Position numbers and translations under genes: made by a program. Of a stretch of 64,000 nucleotides of DNA, positions 1 to 8,708 are shown piece by piece (the stretch's first letter is position 1; each line of letters opens with the position of its first letter). Under the pieces are notes generated by a model, which ran no database searches, was not told the origin of the DNA, and saw only the letters and a list, made by a program, of their open reading frames with translations. The stretch comes from JBFHFS01 sp041583495. Lineage in GTDB: Bacteria; Bacteroidota; Bacteroidia; Bacteroidales; Marinilabiliaceae. Location: NCBI GenBank assembly GCA_041583495.1, contig JBFHFS010000016.1, positions 33,558-97,557 of the forward strand. Reading direction: 5' to 3'.

Positions 1-107
1 GCTTAAAATAAATCAAATATAATAGGAAAGAAATTAGTTTTGAGGGTGCTTTTTTATACTTTTACCTTTCTTTTTAAGTGATTTTACAAGGTTATAATGT
101 GTTTTAT

Positions 108-680
108 ATGAAGAGGATAGTGGTGTTTGCTTCGGGCTCTGGTTCCAACGCGGAAAATATTGTTAATTTTTTTAGTCAAAAAAATGGGGTGGAGGTCTCC
201 TGCATCTTATGTAATCGACCCGATGCCGGCGTATTGCAAAGAGCCAGCTCTTTGAAGGTTAAAACAATGGTGTTCGACCGGGCTATGTTTTATGAAACCC
301 GAGAGGTGTTGAATTACCTCTTGGAACTGCAACCTGATTTAATCGTTTTGGCCGGTTTTTTATGGCTGGTACCTCAGGATATGGTCCAAAGTTTTCCCAA
401 CCGAATACTAAACATCCATCCGGCTTTGTTGCCTAAATATGGCGGAAAAGGCATGTATGGCCAAAAGGTTCATCAGGCAGTAATCGATGGTGGGGATTCT
501 GAATCGGGCATCACCATTCATTACGTGAACGCGGCTTACGACGATGGGGATATCATCTTTCAGGCCCGGTGTAAGGTCGAAAAGGACGATACCCCTGAAT
601 CACTGGCGGCCAGGATTCACCAGCTCGAATACAACCACTTTCCCTCTGTTATTCAAGAGGTGCTGCTGAAATTGAGCTAA
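108..680 (+). CDS. purN: Phosphoribosylglycinamide formyltransferase (GART)
   Basis: Transfers the formyl group of 10-formyl-tetrahydrofolate to glycinamide ribonucleotide, the third step of cytoplasmic de novo purine synthesis. The 190-residue product matches the usual family length. It opens with the phosphoribosyl-binding loop GSGSN (residues 10-14), has the catalytic Asn-x-His as NIHPALLPK (N102, H104), and continues into an SGITIHYV strand and a YDDGDII segment carrying the catalytic Asp. The ATG at 108 is preferred over an in-frame GTG at 78, because homologues begin directly with the MKRIVVFASG strand. The 3' end runs 32 bp into the convergent M23 peptidase gene. purM lies 28 kb away, so the purine genes here are not one operon. 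The family call is secure. Confidence 0.96.
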   Translation: MKRIVVFASGSGSNAENIVNFFSQKNGVEVSCILCNRPDAGVLQRASSLKVKTMVFDRAMFYETREVLNYLLELQPDLIVLAGFLWLVPQDMVQSFPNRILNIHPALLPKYGGKGMYGQKVHQAVIDGGDSESGITIHYVNAAYDDGDIIFQARCKVEKDDTPESLAARIHQLEYNHFPSVIQEVLLKLS

Positions 681-1995
681 AATCGTTAGGCAGATTCCGC
701 TCGGCTAATTGGAAATCCTCTTGCTCGAGGGTTACAAGTTGATTTTTCCAGTCCCTGATGTGGGTTAGGTAGCTGGTCATGAGCGCCTCTTTGACCGGTT
801 CTACGGCGGGTGCCTCAATTTTGAGGGGGTCTACGGGGGTGTTGTTTTTATAAACCCTGAAATCGAGATGGGGGCCAGTGGCCAATCCTGTTTTCCCAAC
901 AAATCCAATGAGCTCTCCCTGGCTCACACGGTTTCCGCTGGCGAGTCCTTTTGCAAAGCCGGAAAGATGCATGTATACGGTGGTGTAAACGCTGTTGTGC
1001 TTAATCTTAATGTAGTTGCCACCACCTTTAGGGTCCCAGCCCCTGTGGGTGACGCGTCCGTCGCCCAGCGCGTAAACCGGCGTGCCCGAGGCAGCAGCGT
1101 AATCGATGCCGTGGTGGGGGCGCCGTATTTTGAGAATGGGATGTAAGCGGCTGTTGCTGAATCGGCTGCTGATGCGTGAGAATTTTAAGGGTGCCTTTAA
1201 AAAGGCCTTCCTTAAACTCTTTCCTTCTTCATCGTAGAAGCTCATCACGCTGTCCTGCTCATACCGGAAGGCATAGTAGGGTTTTCCCCGGTGATTAAAA
1301 CAGGCGGCATATATGGTGCTGATGCCAACAGAGAGGCTGTCGACATATTGTTCGTCGTAAATCACCGAAAAATGATCCCCTTTTTCAATCCCAAAGAAAT
1401 CAACGGTCCAGGCATAGATGTCGGAGAGCTCCATGGCCAGGTTGGGGTTGAGATGCTGGTCGTTGATGGTGTTCCACAGAGAGCTGTTAATGACGCCTCT
1501 GGCCTGCTTCCGGATGGTTTCAGTGGGTTTTATTCCCCGGTAGAGAACGGTGTCTCCCTTCAGCGACATCACCACATAGTCGGTGTGGTCTATTTCGTAA
1601 ACAAACCAGGCGGGCGCCGCCACCGAATCTTTGTTTAAGAAGATGGTGTAAGGGTTTCCTGCCTTGAGTTTGCGGACATCAAACACTTCTTTGGAGGCTT
1701 GTGCAAGGTTGTGAATGGTGGAATACTCTACATCGTACTTTAAGAGAACCGATGCCAGGTTTTGGGCATTCCGAATGCGCCCCTCTTCTATTATAAAGGA
1801 GTCTTTCACCAACCCGTACATGGTGGCCGGAGGAGGTGGCGTAAAGAGTTCCGATGACAAAGTATCTGCAGGGAGATCATCGGGAATGGTCAACCCACTG
1901 TAGTGATTGTAGAATACCGACAGAAGAAAAATCACGATTACCGAGATAATCAGAGCGATCAGATATTTAGTTTTTTTCATGTTTTTTGTTCTCAT
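649..1995 (-). CDS. Membrane-anchored M23 family metallopeptidase (LytM-type endopeptidase)
   Basis: Predicted peptidoglycan endopeptidase cutting peptide cross-links in the periplasm. An N-terminal signal anchor (about residues 11-29) is followed by a region around 65-150 resembling the LysM-like/propeptide domain of Csd3-type M23 proteins. The M23 domain spans about 280-392. Visible metal-site motifs are H294-x3-D298 (in HHGID) and the catalytic His in YMHLS (H343). The usual HxH is HLD here (H376, D378), so the second zinc-ligand His is replaced by Asp; I recall the HLDF form from other Bacteroidota M23 proteins. An alternative start is the ATG at 1980 (five residues shorter). It lies 24 bp after yitT and probably shares its transcript. 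Confidence 0.9.
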   Translation of the reverse strand: MRTKNMKKTKYLIALIISVIVIFLLSVFYNHYSGLTIPDDLPADTLSSELFTPPPPATMYGLVKDSFIIEEGRIRNAQNLASVLLKYDVEYSTIHNLAQASKEVFDVRKLKAGNPYTIFLNKDSVAAPAWFVYEIDHTDYVVMSLKGDTVLYRGIKPTETIRKQARGVINSSLWNTINDQHLNPNLAMELSDIYAWTVDFFGIEKGDHFSVIYDEQYVDSLSVGISTIYAACFNHRGKPYYAFRYEQDSVMSFYDEEGKSLRKAFLKAPLKFSRISSRFSNSRLHPILKIRRPHHGIDYAAASGTPVYALGDGRVTHRGWDPKGGGNYIKIKHNSVYTTVYMHLSGFAKGLASGNRVSQGELIGFVGKTGLATGPHLDFRVYKNNTPVDPLKIEAPAVEPVKEALMTSYLTHIRDWKNQLVTLEQEDFQLAERNLPNDFSSISAAPLE

Positions 1996-2019
1996 TTGTG
2001 GGACAAATCCGGGTTAAAA

Positions 2020-2883
2020 CTAAATTCTTTTATTCAGTTTATCAAACCCTTCTCCATAAACCCCCATTACATTTCCCATGGTGATAAAAGCATCGTGGTC
2101 GATGTTTTTGATGATGCGAAGAAGTACGGCCGATTCATTTTTGCGGGCAATAACCAGGAGGACTTTTACCTCTTCTCCTGTATATCCTCCAATAGCCGGG
2201 AGGATGGTTAATCCCCGGTTGGCCGCGTGTAAAATATGGTGAGAGAGTTCCTCGTGTTTTTTTGAAAAGATAAAGAACTGAACCGTCTGTTTGGTTCCCG
2301 AAATAACCATATCCAGCGTATAGGTAATCACTGCCATGGTCATAAACCCGTATACCATGGTTTCTATCGACCGAAAAATGGGGAAGGAGAGGGAGATGAT
2401 GATGGCATCGAGGGTCAACAGGAGTCTGCCCAGGCTATAATTTCGGTATTTGTTGATGATGAGGGCAACAATGTCGGTGCCACCCGTACTCCCGCCATGG
2501 GTAAAGATCAATCCGCTTCCTGTCCCTGCAATAATAGCTCCGGTAAGGGCTGCCATCATCTTTTCTGAAACCAGAGGCTCCTGAAATATATTGCTGAACA
2601 GGGAGAGAAAACCCGAAAAGATGACGACAGAATAGATGGTTTTTAATCCAAAAGAGCTGCCCAGTATCTTTATAGCCAATAATATTAAGGCTATGTTGAT
2701 GGTGAGGCTGGTGATTCCCAGGTCCCATCCCAATAAATAGTAAAGGAGGGTGGCGATCCCCGTGAGTCCTCCTCCTACTATTTTCGAGGGGATGATAAAC
2801 GCTGACCACCCAAAAGTGGCAAGGCCCATCCCAAGGGTGATGAAAAGATAAGATTTAAATTCTTTCCAAATCTTGTTTTTCAT
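2020..2883 (-). CDS. YitT family membrane protein (DUF161 + DUF2179)
   Basis: Integral inner-membrane protein of the YitT family; the transported substrate, if any, is unknown. The 287 residues fit the family. The N-terminal two thirds hold about five or six hydrophobic segments with the characteristic GSTGGTDIVA and SLGRLLLTLDA signatures. The C-terminal 80 or so residues form a soluble DUF2179 domain (GGYTGEEVKVLL...GNVMGVYGEGF), often regarded as a ligand-sensing module. It sits between leuS and the M23 gene on the same strand. A strong hairpin separates it from leuS, so its expression may be partly uncoupled from the synthetase. Confidence 0.93.
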   Translation of the reverse strand: MKNKIWKEFKSYLFITLGMGLATFGWSAFIIPSKIVGGGLTGIATLLYYLLGWDLGITSLTINIALILLAIKILGSSFGLKTIYSVVIFSGFLSLFSNIFQEPLVSEKMMAALTGAIIAGTGSGLIFTHGGSTGGTDIVALIINKYRNYSLGRLLLTLDAIIISLSFPIFRSIETMVYGFMTMAVITYTLDMVISGTKQTVQFFIFSKKHEELSHHILHAANRGLTILPAIGGYTGEEVKVLLVIARKNESAVLLRIIKNIDHDAFITMGNVMGVYGEGFDKLNKRI

Positions 2884-2914
2884 CAGCAGGTATTTTGTTT
2901 TTAAAGATTAAGTG

Positions 2915-2952
2915 GGACAAACCTCCCCCGGGTTTTCGGGAGAGGTTCGTCC
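2915..2952 (-). promoter_or_regulatory. 16-bp RNA hairpin in the leuS-yitT intergenic region
   Basis: Arms 2915-2930 and 2937-2952 with a six-base loop. Read as minus-strand RNA all 16 positions pair, two of them as G-U. Read as plus-strand RNA those two become A-C mismatches, so the structure fits the minus-strand transcript. No U-tract follows directly, so a processing, stability or attenuation role is as likely as intrinsic termination. The role is inference. Confidence 0.6.
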
Positions 2953-3006
2953 TGTTCCATTTGGTTTTTTCCGGCAAATGAGCTGTTTTGAGGCGCTTCA
3001 ATATTT

Positions 3007-5793
3007 TTATTTAACAACAATATTGATGATTTTCCCCGGAACCACAATGGTTTTCACAACCGTTTTTCCCTCAACCCATTTGGCGGTAGCTTCATGGGCC
3101 AGGGCTGCTGAGGCCACCTCCTCTTTTGAGGTGTCGGTTGGCAATTCCAGCTTGAACCTGGTTTTTCCATTGAAAGATACCGGATAGGTTACCACCTCTT
3201 CGATAAGGTGTTGTGGGTCTACTTTGGGCCATTGGGCATCGACAATTGACGATTGATGGCCAAGGCTGTGCCACAACTCCTCCGCTACATGGGGAGCAAA
3301 GGGCGCCATCAGCACCAGCAAGGGTTCCAGAATGGCCTGTTTGTGACAATCCAAATCATTGAGCTCATTCACGCAGATCATAAAGGCACTCACACAGGTA
3401 TTGAAGGAGAAACGCTCAATGTCGTCACCAATCTTTTGGATAGTGCGGTGAAGGACTTTTAGTTCCTCTTTTTCAGGGGCTTCGGTTGAAACCACCAGCT
3501 CATTGTCCCGGTTGAAGAAAAGATGCCAGGTTTTTCGGAGGAACTTATGTACCCCATCTATGCCGTTGGTGTCCCAGGGCTTGGATTGCTCCAGTGGGCC
3601 CAGAAACATCTCATACAACCGCAGGGTGTCGGCTCCATACTGATCGATGATCGTGTCGGGGTTCACCACATTGTACATCGACTTAGACATTTTTTCCACC
3701 GCCCAGCCGCAAATGTATTTGTCGTCTTCCAGAACAAACTGAGCGTCTTTATATTCGGGGTTCCAGCTTTTAAAGGCTTCCAGGTCCAGGATGTCGTTGC
3801 GAACGATGTTCACATCCACGTGGATAGGGGTGGTGTCGTATTGGTCTTTAAGGTTGAGCGATACAAAGGTGTTGGAGCCCTTGACGCGGTATACAAAGTT
3901 GGAGCGTCCCTGAATCATTCCCTGATTCACCAGTTTTCGGAAGGGTTCCTCTTTGCATACCACTCCCAGGTCGTAAAGGAATTTGTTCCAAAAACGGGAG
4001 TATACCAGGTGTCCGGTGGCATGCTCCGTGCCGCCAATGTAAAGGTCAACATCCTGCCAGTAATCATTGGCTTGGGGACTTACCAGCATCTGGTCGTTTC
4101 GGGGATCCATGTAGCGCAGGTAATACGCCGAAGAACCGGCAAACCCAGGCATGGTGTTCAATTCCAGCGGATAACCATCATTGGTTTTCCAGTTTTTGGC
4201 GCGCCCCAGAGGGGGTTCTCCCTGTTCGGTGGGGAGGTATTTATCCACCTCGGGAAGTTTCAGTGGCAACTCCGAATCTTCGAGGGTGTAGGGCATTCCC
4301 TCCTTATAATAGACGGGGAAAGGTTCTCCCCAGTAACGTTGACGGCTGAAAATGGCATCGCGCAGACGGTAATTGACTTTTACTTCGCCAATATTGTGTT
4401 CGCGAACATACTCCATGGTGGTCTCGATGGCTTCAGGCACCTGCATTCCGTTAATGAATCCTGAGTTAATGAGGTAGCCCTCCTTGGAGTCGATGGAATC
4501 TTTCCAGGTTGAAGTATCCCCGGGGGTTTCGCCATTGGGTACCACCACCTGTATGACGGGCAGGTCGAAGGTGCGTGCAAAGGCAAAGTCACGGGTGTCG
4601 TGGCCCGGGACGGCCATGATGGCGCCGGTACCATAACCGGCCAGCACGTAGTCGCTCACCCAAATGGGAATCTCCTCATGGGTGAGGGGGTTCACCGCAT
4701 AGGCGCCCGTAAATACACCGGTCATCTTTTTCACTTCGGCCAACCGTTCACGCTCGGTGCGTTTTTTTGTCTCTGCCAGGTATTGCTCAACAGCCTCTTG
4801 ATATTCGGCGGTAACCACCTGTTGAACCAGCTCACTCTCGGGGGCCAGCACCATGAAGGTTACGCCAAATACGGTGTCGGCACGAGTGGTGAATATCTTC
4901 ATCCCTACCTCTGAGTTCTTTACCTTAAAAACCATCTCGGCGCCTTTGGAGCGACCTATCCAGTTGCGCTGGATCTCTTTAAGGGAATCGGACCAGTCGA
5001 GTGTGTCGAGGCCGTTAAGCAATCGTTCGGCATAGGCAGACACGCGCAGCGACCATTGCCGCATCACCTTTTGTTCAACGGGATGGCCCCCTCTTACCGA
5101 AACGCCCTCCTTGACTTCATCATTAGCCAAAACCGTTCCCAGGGCGGGACACCAGTTGACCAGGGTGTCGGCAAGATAGGCAATGCGGTAGTTCAGCAAG
5201 AGGGTCTGTTGCTCTTTTTCACTCATCTGTTGCCATTCCCCGGCGGTAAAATCGAGTTTTTCTGAACAGGCAGCCTCTAACCCTTTGGTCCCGTTTGTTT
5301 CGAAGTGGTGAACCAGGTCGCTCACGGGAAGGGCTTTATCTGCTTTGGTGTCGTAATAATGATGAAACATCCGGATAAAGGCCCATTGGGTCCAATGGTA
5401 ATAATCCGGATCGCAGGTTTTTACCTCCCGCTCCCAGTCGTATGAGAAGCCAATTTTATCGAGCTGTTCGCGGTAACGGCGAACGTTGTTTTCGGTAGTG
5501 ATGGCGGGGTGCTGCCCGGTTTGTATCGCATATTGTTCGGCAGGCAAACCGTAAGCGTCATACCCCATGGGATGCAATACATTGAAGCCGTTGAGCCGCT
5601 TAAAGCGACTGTAAATATCGGAGGCGATGTAGCCAAGTGGATGACCCACATGCAGCCCGGCACCCGAAGGGTAGGGGAACATGTCCAGTACATAATATTT
5701 GGGTCGGTTGGCATCAACCTTTACGCGGTAAGTGTTTTCATCCCGCCAATAGGATTGCCATTTTTGTTCGATTTGCTTAAAATTGTATTCCAT
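3007..5793 (-). CDS. leuS: Leucyl-tRNA synthetase
   Basis: Class I aminoacyl-tRNA synthetase charging tRNA-Leu in the cytoplasm. The 928-residue product is full length. The HIGH-type motif is HVGH (48-51) within YPSGAGLHVGHPLG. The editing (CP1) domain follows, with TTRADTVFGVTFMVLAPE and the later MAVPGHDTRDFAFA. The KMSKS loop is present unchanged (701-705). The anticodon-binding domain and the small C-terminal domain complete the protein. The ATG at 5793 gives the expected MEYNFKQIEQKW start. It heads a minus-strand group with yitT and the M23 gene. No leucine-responsive leader was recognised upstream. Confidence 0.98.
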   Translation of the reverse strand: MEYNFKQIEQKWQSYWRDENTYRVKVDANRPKYYVLDMFPYPSGAGLHVGHPLGYIASDIYSRFKRLNGFNVLHPMGYDAYGLPAEQYAIQTGQHPAITTENNVRRYREQLDKIGFSYDWEREVKTCDPDYYHWTQWAFIRMFHHYYDTKADKALPVSDLVHHFETNGTKGLEAACSEKLDFTAGEWQQMSEKEQQTLLLNYRIAYLADTLVNWCPALGTVLANDEVKEGVSVRGGHPVEQKVMRQWSLRVSAYAERLLNGLDTLDWSDSLKEIQRNWIGRSKGAEMVFKVKNSEVGMKIFTTRADTVFGVTFMVLAPESELVQQVVTAEYQEAVEQYLAETKKRTERERLAEVKKMTGVFTGAYAVNPLTHEEIPIWVSDYVLAGYGTGAIMAVPGHDTRDFAFARTFDLPVIQVVVPNGETPGDTSTWKDSIDSKEGYLINSGFINGMQVPEAIETTMEYVREHNIGEVKVNYRLRDAIFSRQRYWGEPFPVYYKEGMPYTLEDSELPLKLPEVDKYLPTEQGEPPLGRAKNWKTNDGYPLELNTMPGFAGSSAYYLRYMDPRNDQMLVSPQANDYWQDVDLYIGGTEHATGHLVYSRFWNKFLYDLGVVCKEEPFRKLVNQGMIQGRSNFVYRVKGSNTFVSLNLKDQYDTTPIHVDVNIVRNDILDLEAFKSWNPEYKDAQFVLEDDKYICGWAVEKMSKSMYNVVNPDTIIDQYGADTLRLYEMFLGPLEQSKPWDTNGIDGVHKFLRKTWHLFFNRDNELVVSTEAPEKEELKVLHRTIQKIGDDIERFSFNTCVSAFMICVNELNDLDCHKQAILEPLLVLMAPFAPHVAEELWHSLGHQSSIVDAQWPKVDPQHLIEEVVTYPVSFNGKTRFKLELPTDTSKEEVASAALAHEATAKWVEGKTVVKTIVVPGKIINIVVK

Positions 5794-6142
5794 AATGCCT
5801 CACAAAATAAAAAAGTATATTTTTCTAAGAATGGTCGTAAGGAGACGCCAAATTAACCTGGTTGTATCCAGCCTGGGGTCAAGATTTTTCCGGAACATCA
5901 GGATGTCCTGTTTTTAGCCCTCGCAAGCCTTTTTTTTTGACGCTTTTTGACGCTTATATAATTGCCACGTCAATAGAAATAAGGTGTTTCAATAAATGCC
6001 AGGTATACCCGATTGTTTGAAATGTGCGAAAATACGAAAAGTTTCAGAGAATAGTAAGGAGACATTTTAATGAATGAGAAGATTGAAAATGCAAGAATGA
6101 TTTTGGAGAGCGGGAAAAATTCCTACCTTTGCGGCGTAAAAT
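5794..6142. other. Intergenic region between leuS and tRNA-Arg
   Basis: No gene seen. It holds the leuS upstream region, a perfect 10-bp tandem direct repeat (TTTTTGACGC at 5934-5943 and 5944-5953), and at its right end the tRNA-Arg promoter. A near-consensus minus-strand element just upstream of leuS lacks one base of TAnnTTTG, so I do not call it. Confidence 0.5.
6101..6131 (+). promoter_or_regulatory. Bacteroidota-type promoter of tRNA-Arg
   Basis: A -33-like TTTTG (6101-6105) lies 18 nt before TACCTTTG (6124-6131), which matches the Bacteroidota -7 consensus TAnnTTTG. The tRNA begins 12 nt further on. Both elements and the spacing fit sigma-ABfr promoters. Confidence 0.75.
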
Positions 6143-6215
6143 GGTCCCGTAGTTTAACTGGATAGAACGTAGGATTCCGGTTCCTATGGTGGGGGTTCGA
6201 GTCCTCCCGGGATCA
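6143..6215 (+). tRNA. tRNA-Arg (anticodon CCG)
   Basis: A complete 73-nt cloverleaf. The acceptor stem 6143-6149 pairs with 6208-6214 (one G-U), and the discriminator base is A6215. The anticodon stem 6170-6174/6182-6186 encloses a seven-base loop with CCG at 6177-6179. The T stem 6191-6195/6203-6207 encloses a TTCGAGT loop. CCA is not encoded. It decodes CGG and stands alone, with its own promoter and terminator. Confidence 0.95.
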
Positions 6216-6223
6216 CACCGGAT

Positions 6224-6258
6224 AACCGCAATAAGTTTTTGTAGCTTGTTGCGGTTTT
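6224..6258 (+). terminator. Rho-independent terminator after tRNA-Arg
   Basis: AACCGCAA (6224-6231) pairs with TTGCGGTT (6249-6256), and the stem runs into a short T-rich stretch. It lies 9 nt after the tRNA. The loop is long (17 nt), so efficiency is uncertain. Confidence 0.65.
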
Positions 6259-6899
6259 GTTATTTTTAAATGTACCCTGTTTTGCGATCCCCCCAAAAAA
6301 ACATTGCCCCCCTTTGCAGAAAACAATACCGGCTGAAATTTCGAGGTAAGCATTTAAATTAAGATGAGTCCGGGCGGGTTTAAAGTCGTTTCTTCAACTT
6401 CGTTGTTAAACAGAGCTCTCCTGAAACGACTCGAAACAATAAGATCTATTCCGAAAAATTTATGGCTGGGCGTAATAACCCCGGGTTTATTCTCCTAATA
6501 ATTTTTATTCTCCAAATCACAGGGGTGCATGGCCCTGAGTTCTTTACCCGATCCGGTTATCAAATATTTTTTTCCTCTTCATACATTATTTATAGGTATC
6601 GTTATCCCAATGTGTTGCCGACCGGCTCTTTTGGGAAGATGCTTTCACGGTTCATTATTTTTTTGGATGTCCATTGCTGTACGGGTTTCTTTGTTGTTCA
6701 ACATCTTTGAGTTCTGCCAGAATACAATTTGATTTTCCATAGCCCATCGGACTTGAACACTGGAGGTTCGTTTTTTTAATTAACTGAGAATTACCTTTCT
6801 GAATAGAGGCCCTCCTCGTTTCACGGGCTTAGTGGCATGTGGGTTGTCTGATGCAAATCAGGAGAAATGAGATTTTTCGATCCACTATGTTTGTTGAGT
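6259..6899. other. Long intergenic region upstream of the first sulfatase
   Basis: About 640 bp with no convincing gene. Short open frames near 6462-6732 have no recognisable domain, no promoter, and base composition like non-coding DNA. The only structure noticed is a 9-bp inverted repeat, AGTCGTTTC (6384-6392) against GAAACGACT (6423-6431). Its function is unknown. Confidence 0.5.
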
Positions 6900-6932
6900 T
6901 TTGCAGAGATTCATTTTTAATGGTTACTTTTG
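6899..6932 (+). promoter_or_regulatory. Promoter of the first sulfatase gene
   Basis: TTTTG (6899-6903) and TACTTTTG (6925-6932) are separated by 21 nt and fit the Bacteroidota -33/-7 arrangement. The start codon is 32 nt downstream, leaving a short leader. Confidence 0.7.
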
Positions 6933-6963
6933 GGAAAACCGAATGCTATTAACTATTTAATTT

Positions 6964-8520
6964 ATGATTTTGAAAAGTAAAACCATTAGTCTCTTTCTGC
7001 TGGCAGTAGTTATTTCTGTTGCCGGGTGTCAATCCACCCCGAAGAAAGTTGAAAATACGGCAACCAAACCCAATGTTGTGGTTATTTATCTCGACGATTT
7101 GGGCTATGGAGATCTGAGTTGTTATGGCGGGGTTGGTTTAGAGACCCCGAATATTGATGCTCTGGCCAATGGTGGCGTGCGTTTTACCAATGGATATGCC
7201 ACTTCGGCAACCTGCACCCCCAGTCGTTATGGGTTGCTTACCGGGGTTTATCCCTGGCGCAACAAGGAGGCCAGAATCCTTGCCGGAACGGCTCCCCTGA
7301 TTATTGATACCGCTCAGGTAACCCTGCCCAAAATGTTTAAAAGGCAAGGCTACCAAACGGCCGTTGTGGGCAAGTGGCATTTGGGGTTGGGGCTTGGCGA
7401 TGTGGATTGGAATCAACGCATCTCTCCCGGACCAAATGAAGTGGGTTTCGATTATGCCTACATCATGGCCGCTACCCAGGACCGCGTCCCTACCGTTTAT
7501 ATCGACAATGGAATGGTGGATGGGTTAGACCCGAATGATCCAATCCAGGTGGATTATAAAAATAACTTTGAAGGTGAACCAACCGGGTTGGATAATCCTG
7601 AATTACTGACCATGAAATGGCATCATGGCCATCACAACAGCATCGTTAACGGCATCCCACGCATAGGATTTATGAAAGGTGGCGAAAAAGCCAAATGGAG
7701 CGATATTGATTTAGCCGATCATTTTCTGGCCAAGGCTCAGCATTATGTGAAGCAACACAAGGATCAACCCTTCTTCTTGTATTATGCCCTGAACGAACCT
7801 CATGTTCCTCGTACGCCAAATCCCCGTTTCGTAGGTCAATCCGGAATGGGACCCCGTGGGGATGTGATCCTGGAAGCCGACTGGTGTATCGGTGAATTTA
7901 TTAAGACCCTGGACGCCGAAGGGTTACTCGAAAATACACTGATTGTGTTCTCCAGTGATAATGGTCCGGTTCTGAATGATGGCTATTACGATGATGCGGT
8001 TGAAAAACTGGGCGATCATAAACCTTCCGGGCCCTATAGAGGGGGGAAATACAGTTTGTTTGAAGCCGGAACACACGTCCCCTTCATCACCTACTGGAAA
8101 GGTAAAATTCAACCCAAAGTGTCTGATGCTTTAATTTGTCAAATGGATTTATTGGCTTCTCTGGCAAAATTGGTTGGCACCGAAGAGAGTAGCACCGATA
8201 GTGAAGAGTATCTGGATGTTTTGTTGGGAACCAGTGACATGGGAAGAGAGAGTCTGGTTATTGAAGCCAGCAGTAGAACCGCATTGCGTAAGGGCGATTG
8301 GATCATGATTCCAAGCTACAATGGACCGGCAATGAGCAAGCAGACAAACATTGAATTAGGAAATTCCGACGAATATCAATTGTATAATTTGAAGGAAGAT
8401 ATTGGTCAGCAAAACAATTTGGCCAAGTCGAACCCGGAAAAACTCAAAGAAATGCTCGACGCTTTTGTTGCCTTAAGGGGTGAGGGATTTGGGGAAACCG
8501 AAAAACTTGAATTGAAATAG
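6964..8520 (+). CDS. Exported lipoprotein sulfatase (family S1, Cys-type)
   Basis: Predicted arylsulfatase-superfamily enzyme removing sulfate esters, most likely from polysaccharides or oligosaccharides. A lipoprotein signal ends SVAGC (Cys22). The metal-binding pair D44-D45 is in IYLDDLGYGD. The sulfatase signature is CTPSR (C84-R88), so the nucleophile is a Cys needing conversion to formylglycine. A second metal segment is SSDNGP near 325-330. At 518 residues it is full length. No anaerobic sulfatase-maturating radical SAM enzyme lies in the window, so maturation must come from elsewhere. It is followed 188 bp later by a second sulfatase on the same strand. No SusC/SusD pair is nearby. The substrate cannot be read from sequence alone. 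Confidence 0.93.
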   Translation: MILKSKTISLFLLAVVISVAGCQSTPKKVENTATKPNVVVIYLDDLGYGDLSCYGGVGLETPNIDALANGGVRFTNGYATSATCTPSRYGLLTGVYPWRNKEARILAGTAPLIIDTAQVTLPKMFKRQGYQTAVVGKWHLGLGLGDVDWNQRISPGPNEVGFDYAYIMAATQDRVPTVYIDNGMVDGLDPNDPIQVDYKNNFEGEPTGLDNPELLTMKWHHGHHNSIVNGIPRIGFMKGGEKAKWSDIDLADHFLAKAQHYVKQHKDQPFFLYYALNEPHVPRTPNPRFVGQSGMGPRGDVILEADWCIGEFIKTLDAEGLLENTLIVFSSDNGPVLNDGYYDDAVEKLGDHKPSGPYRGGKYSLFEAGTHVPFITYWKGKIQPKVSDALICQMDLLASLAKLVGTEESSTDSEEYLDVLLGTSDMGRESLVIEASSRTALRKGDWIMIPSYNGPAMSKQTNIELGNSDEYQLYNLKEDIGQQNNLAKSNPEKLKEMLDAFVALRGEGFGETEKLELK

Positions 8521-8540
8521 ATAAATTCTGTTTGTCCGTA

Positions 8541-8622
8541 TAGAAGCTGGAAGCCTTAAGTCTGAAGTAAGTTGATTTATGATGAAACTAGACTTCTTCA
8601 AACTTCCTTCCTCCAGCTTTTA
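8541..8622. repeat. Heptad-periodic imperfect inverted repeat between the sulfatase genes
   Basis: The left arm reads as heptamers GAAGCTG, GAAGCCT, TAAGTCT, GAAGTAA (8543-8570). The right arm (about 8590-8622) is an imperfect reverse complement ending CCAGCTTTTA. The two ends can form a short stem (AAGCTGG with CCAGCTT). It may act as a weak terminator or be a dispersed intergenic repeat. Confidence 0.5.
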
Positions 8623-8708
8623 GCCACAAGGGGGATGCCTGTCGCCAAAGAACATAATAATATGAATTACAATACTATTTTAAACCTGAGCCTTTAAATT
8701 CTGGAACT

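Noticed and set aside
3523..4464. 313-codon open frame antisense to leuS
   Set aside because: Mirror of a strongly coding frame; no recognisable domain or start signal.
5810..5825. Minus-strand promoter for leuS
   Set aside because: The best candidate lacks one base of TAnnTTTG; not strong enough to call.
6462..6732. Open frames in the long gap before the sulfatase
   Set aside because: No domain, no promoter, odd composition and overlapping frames. Most likely non-coding.
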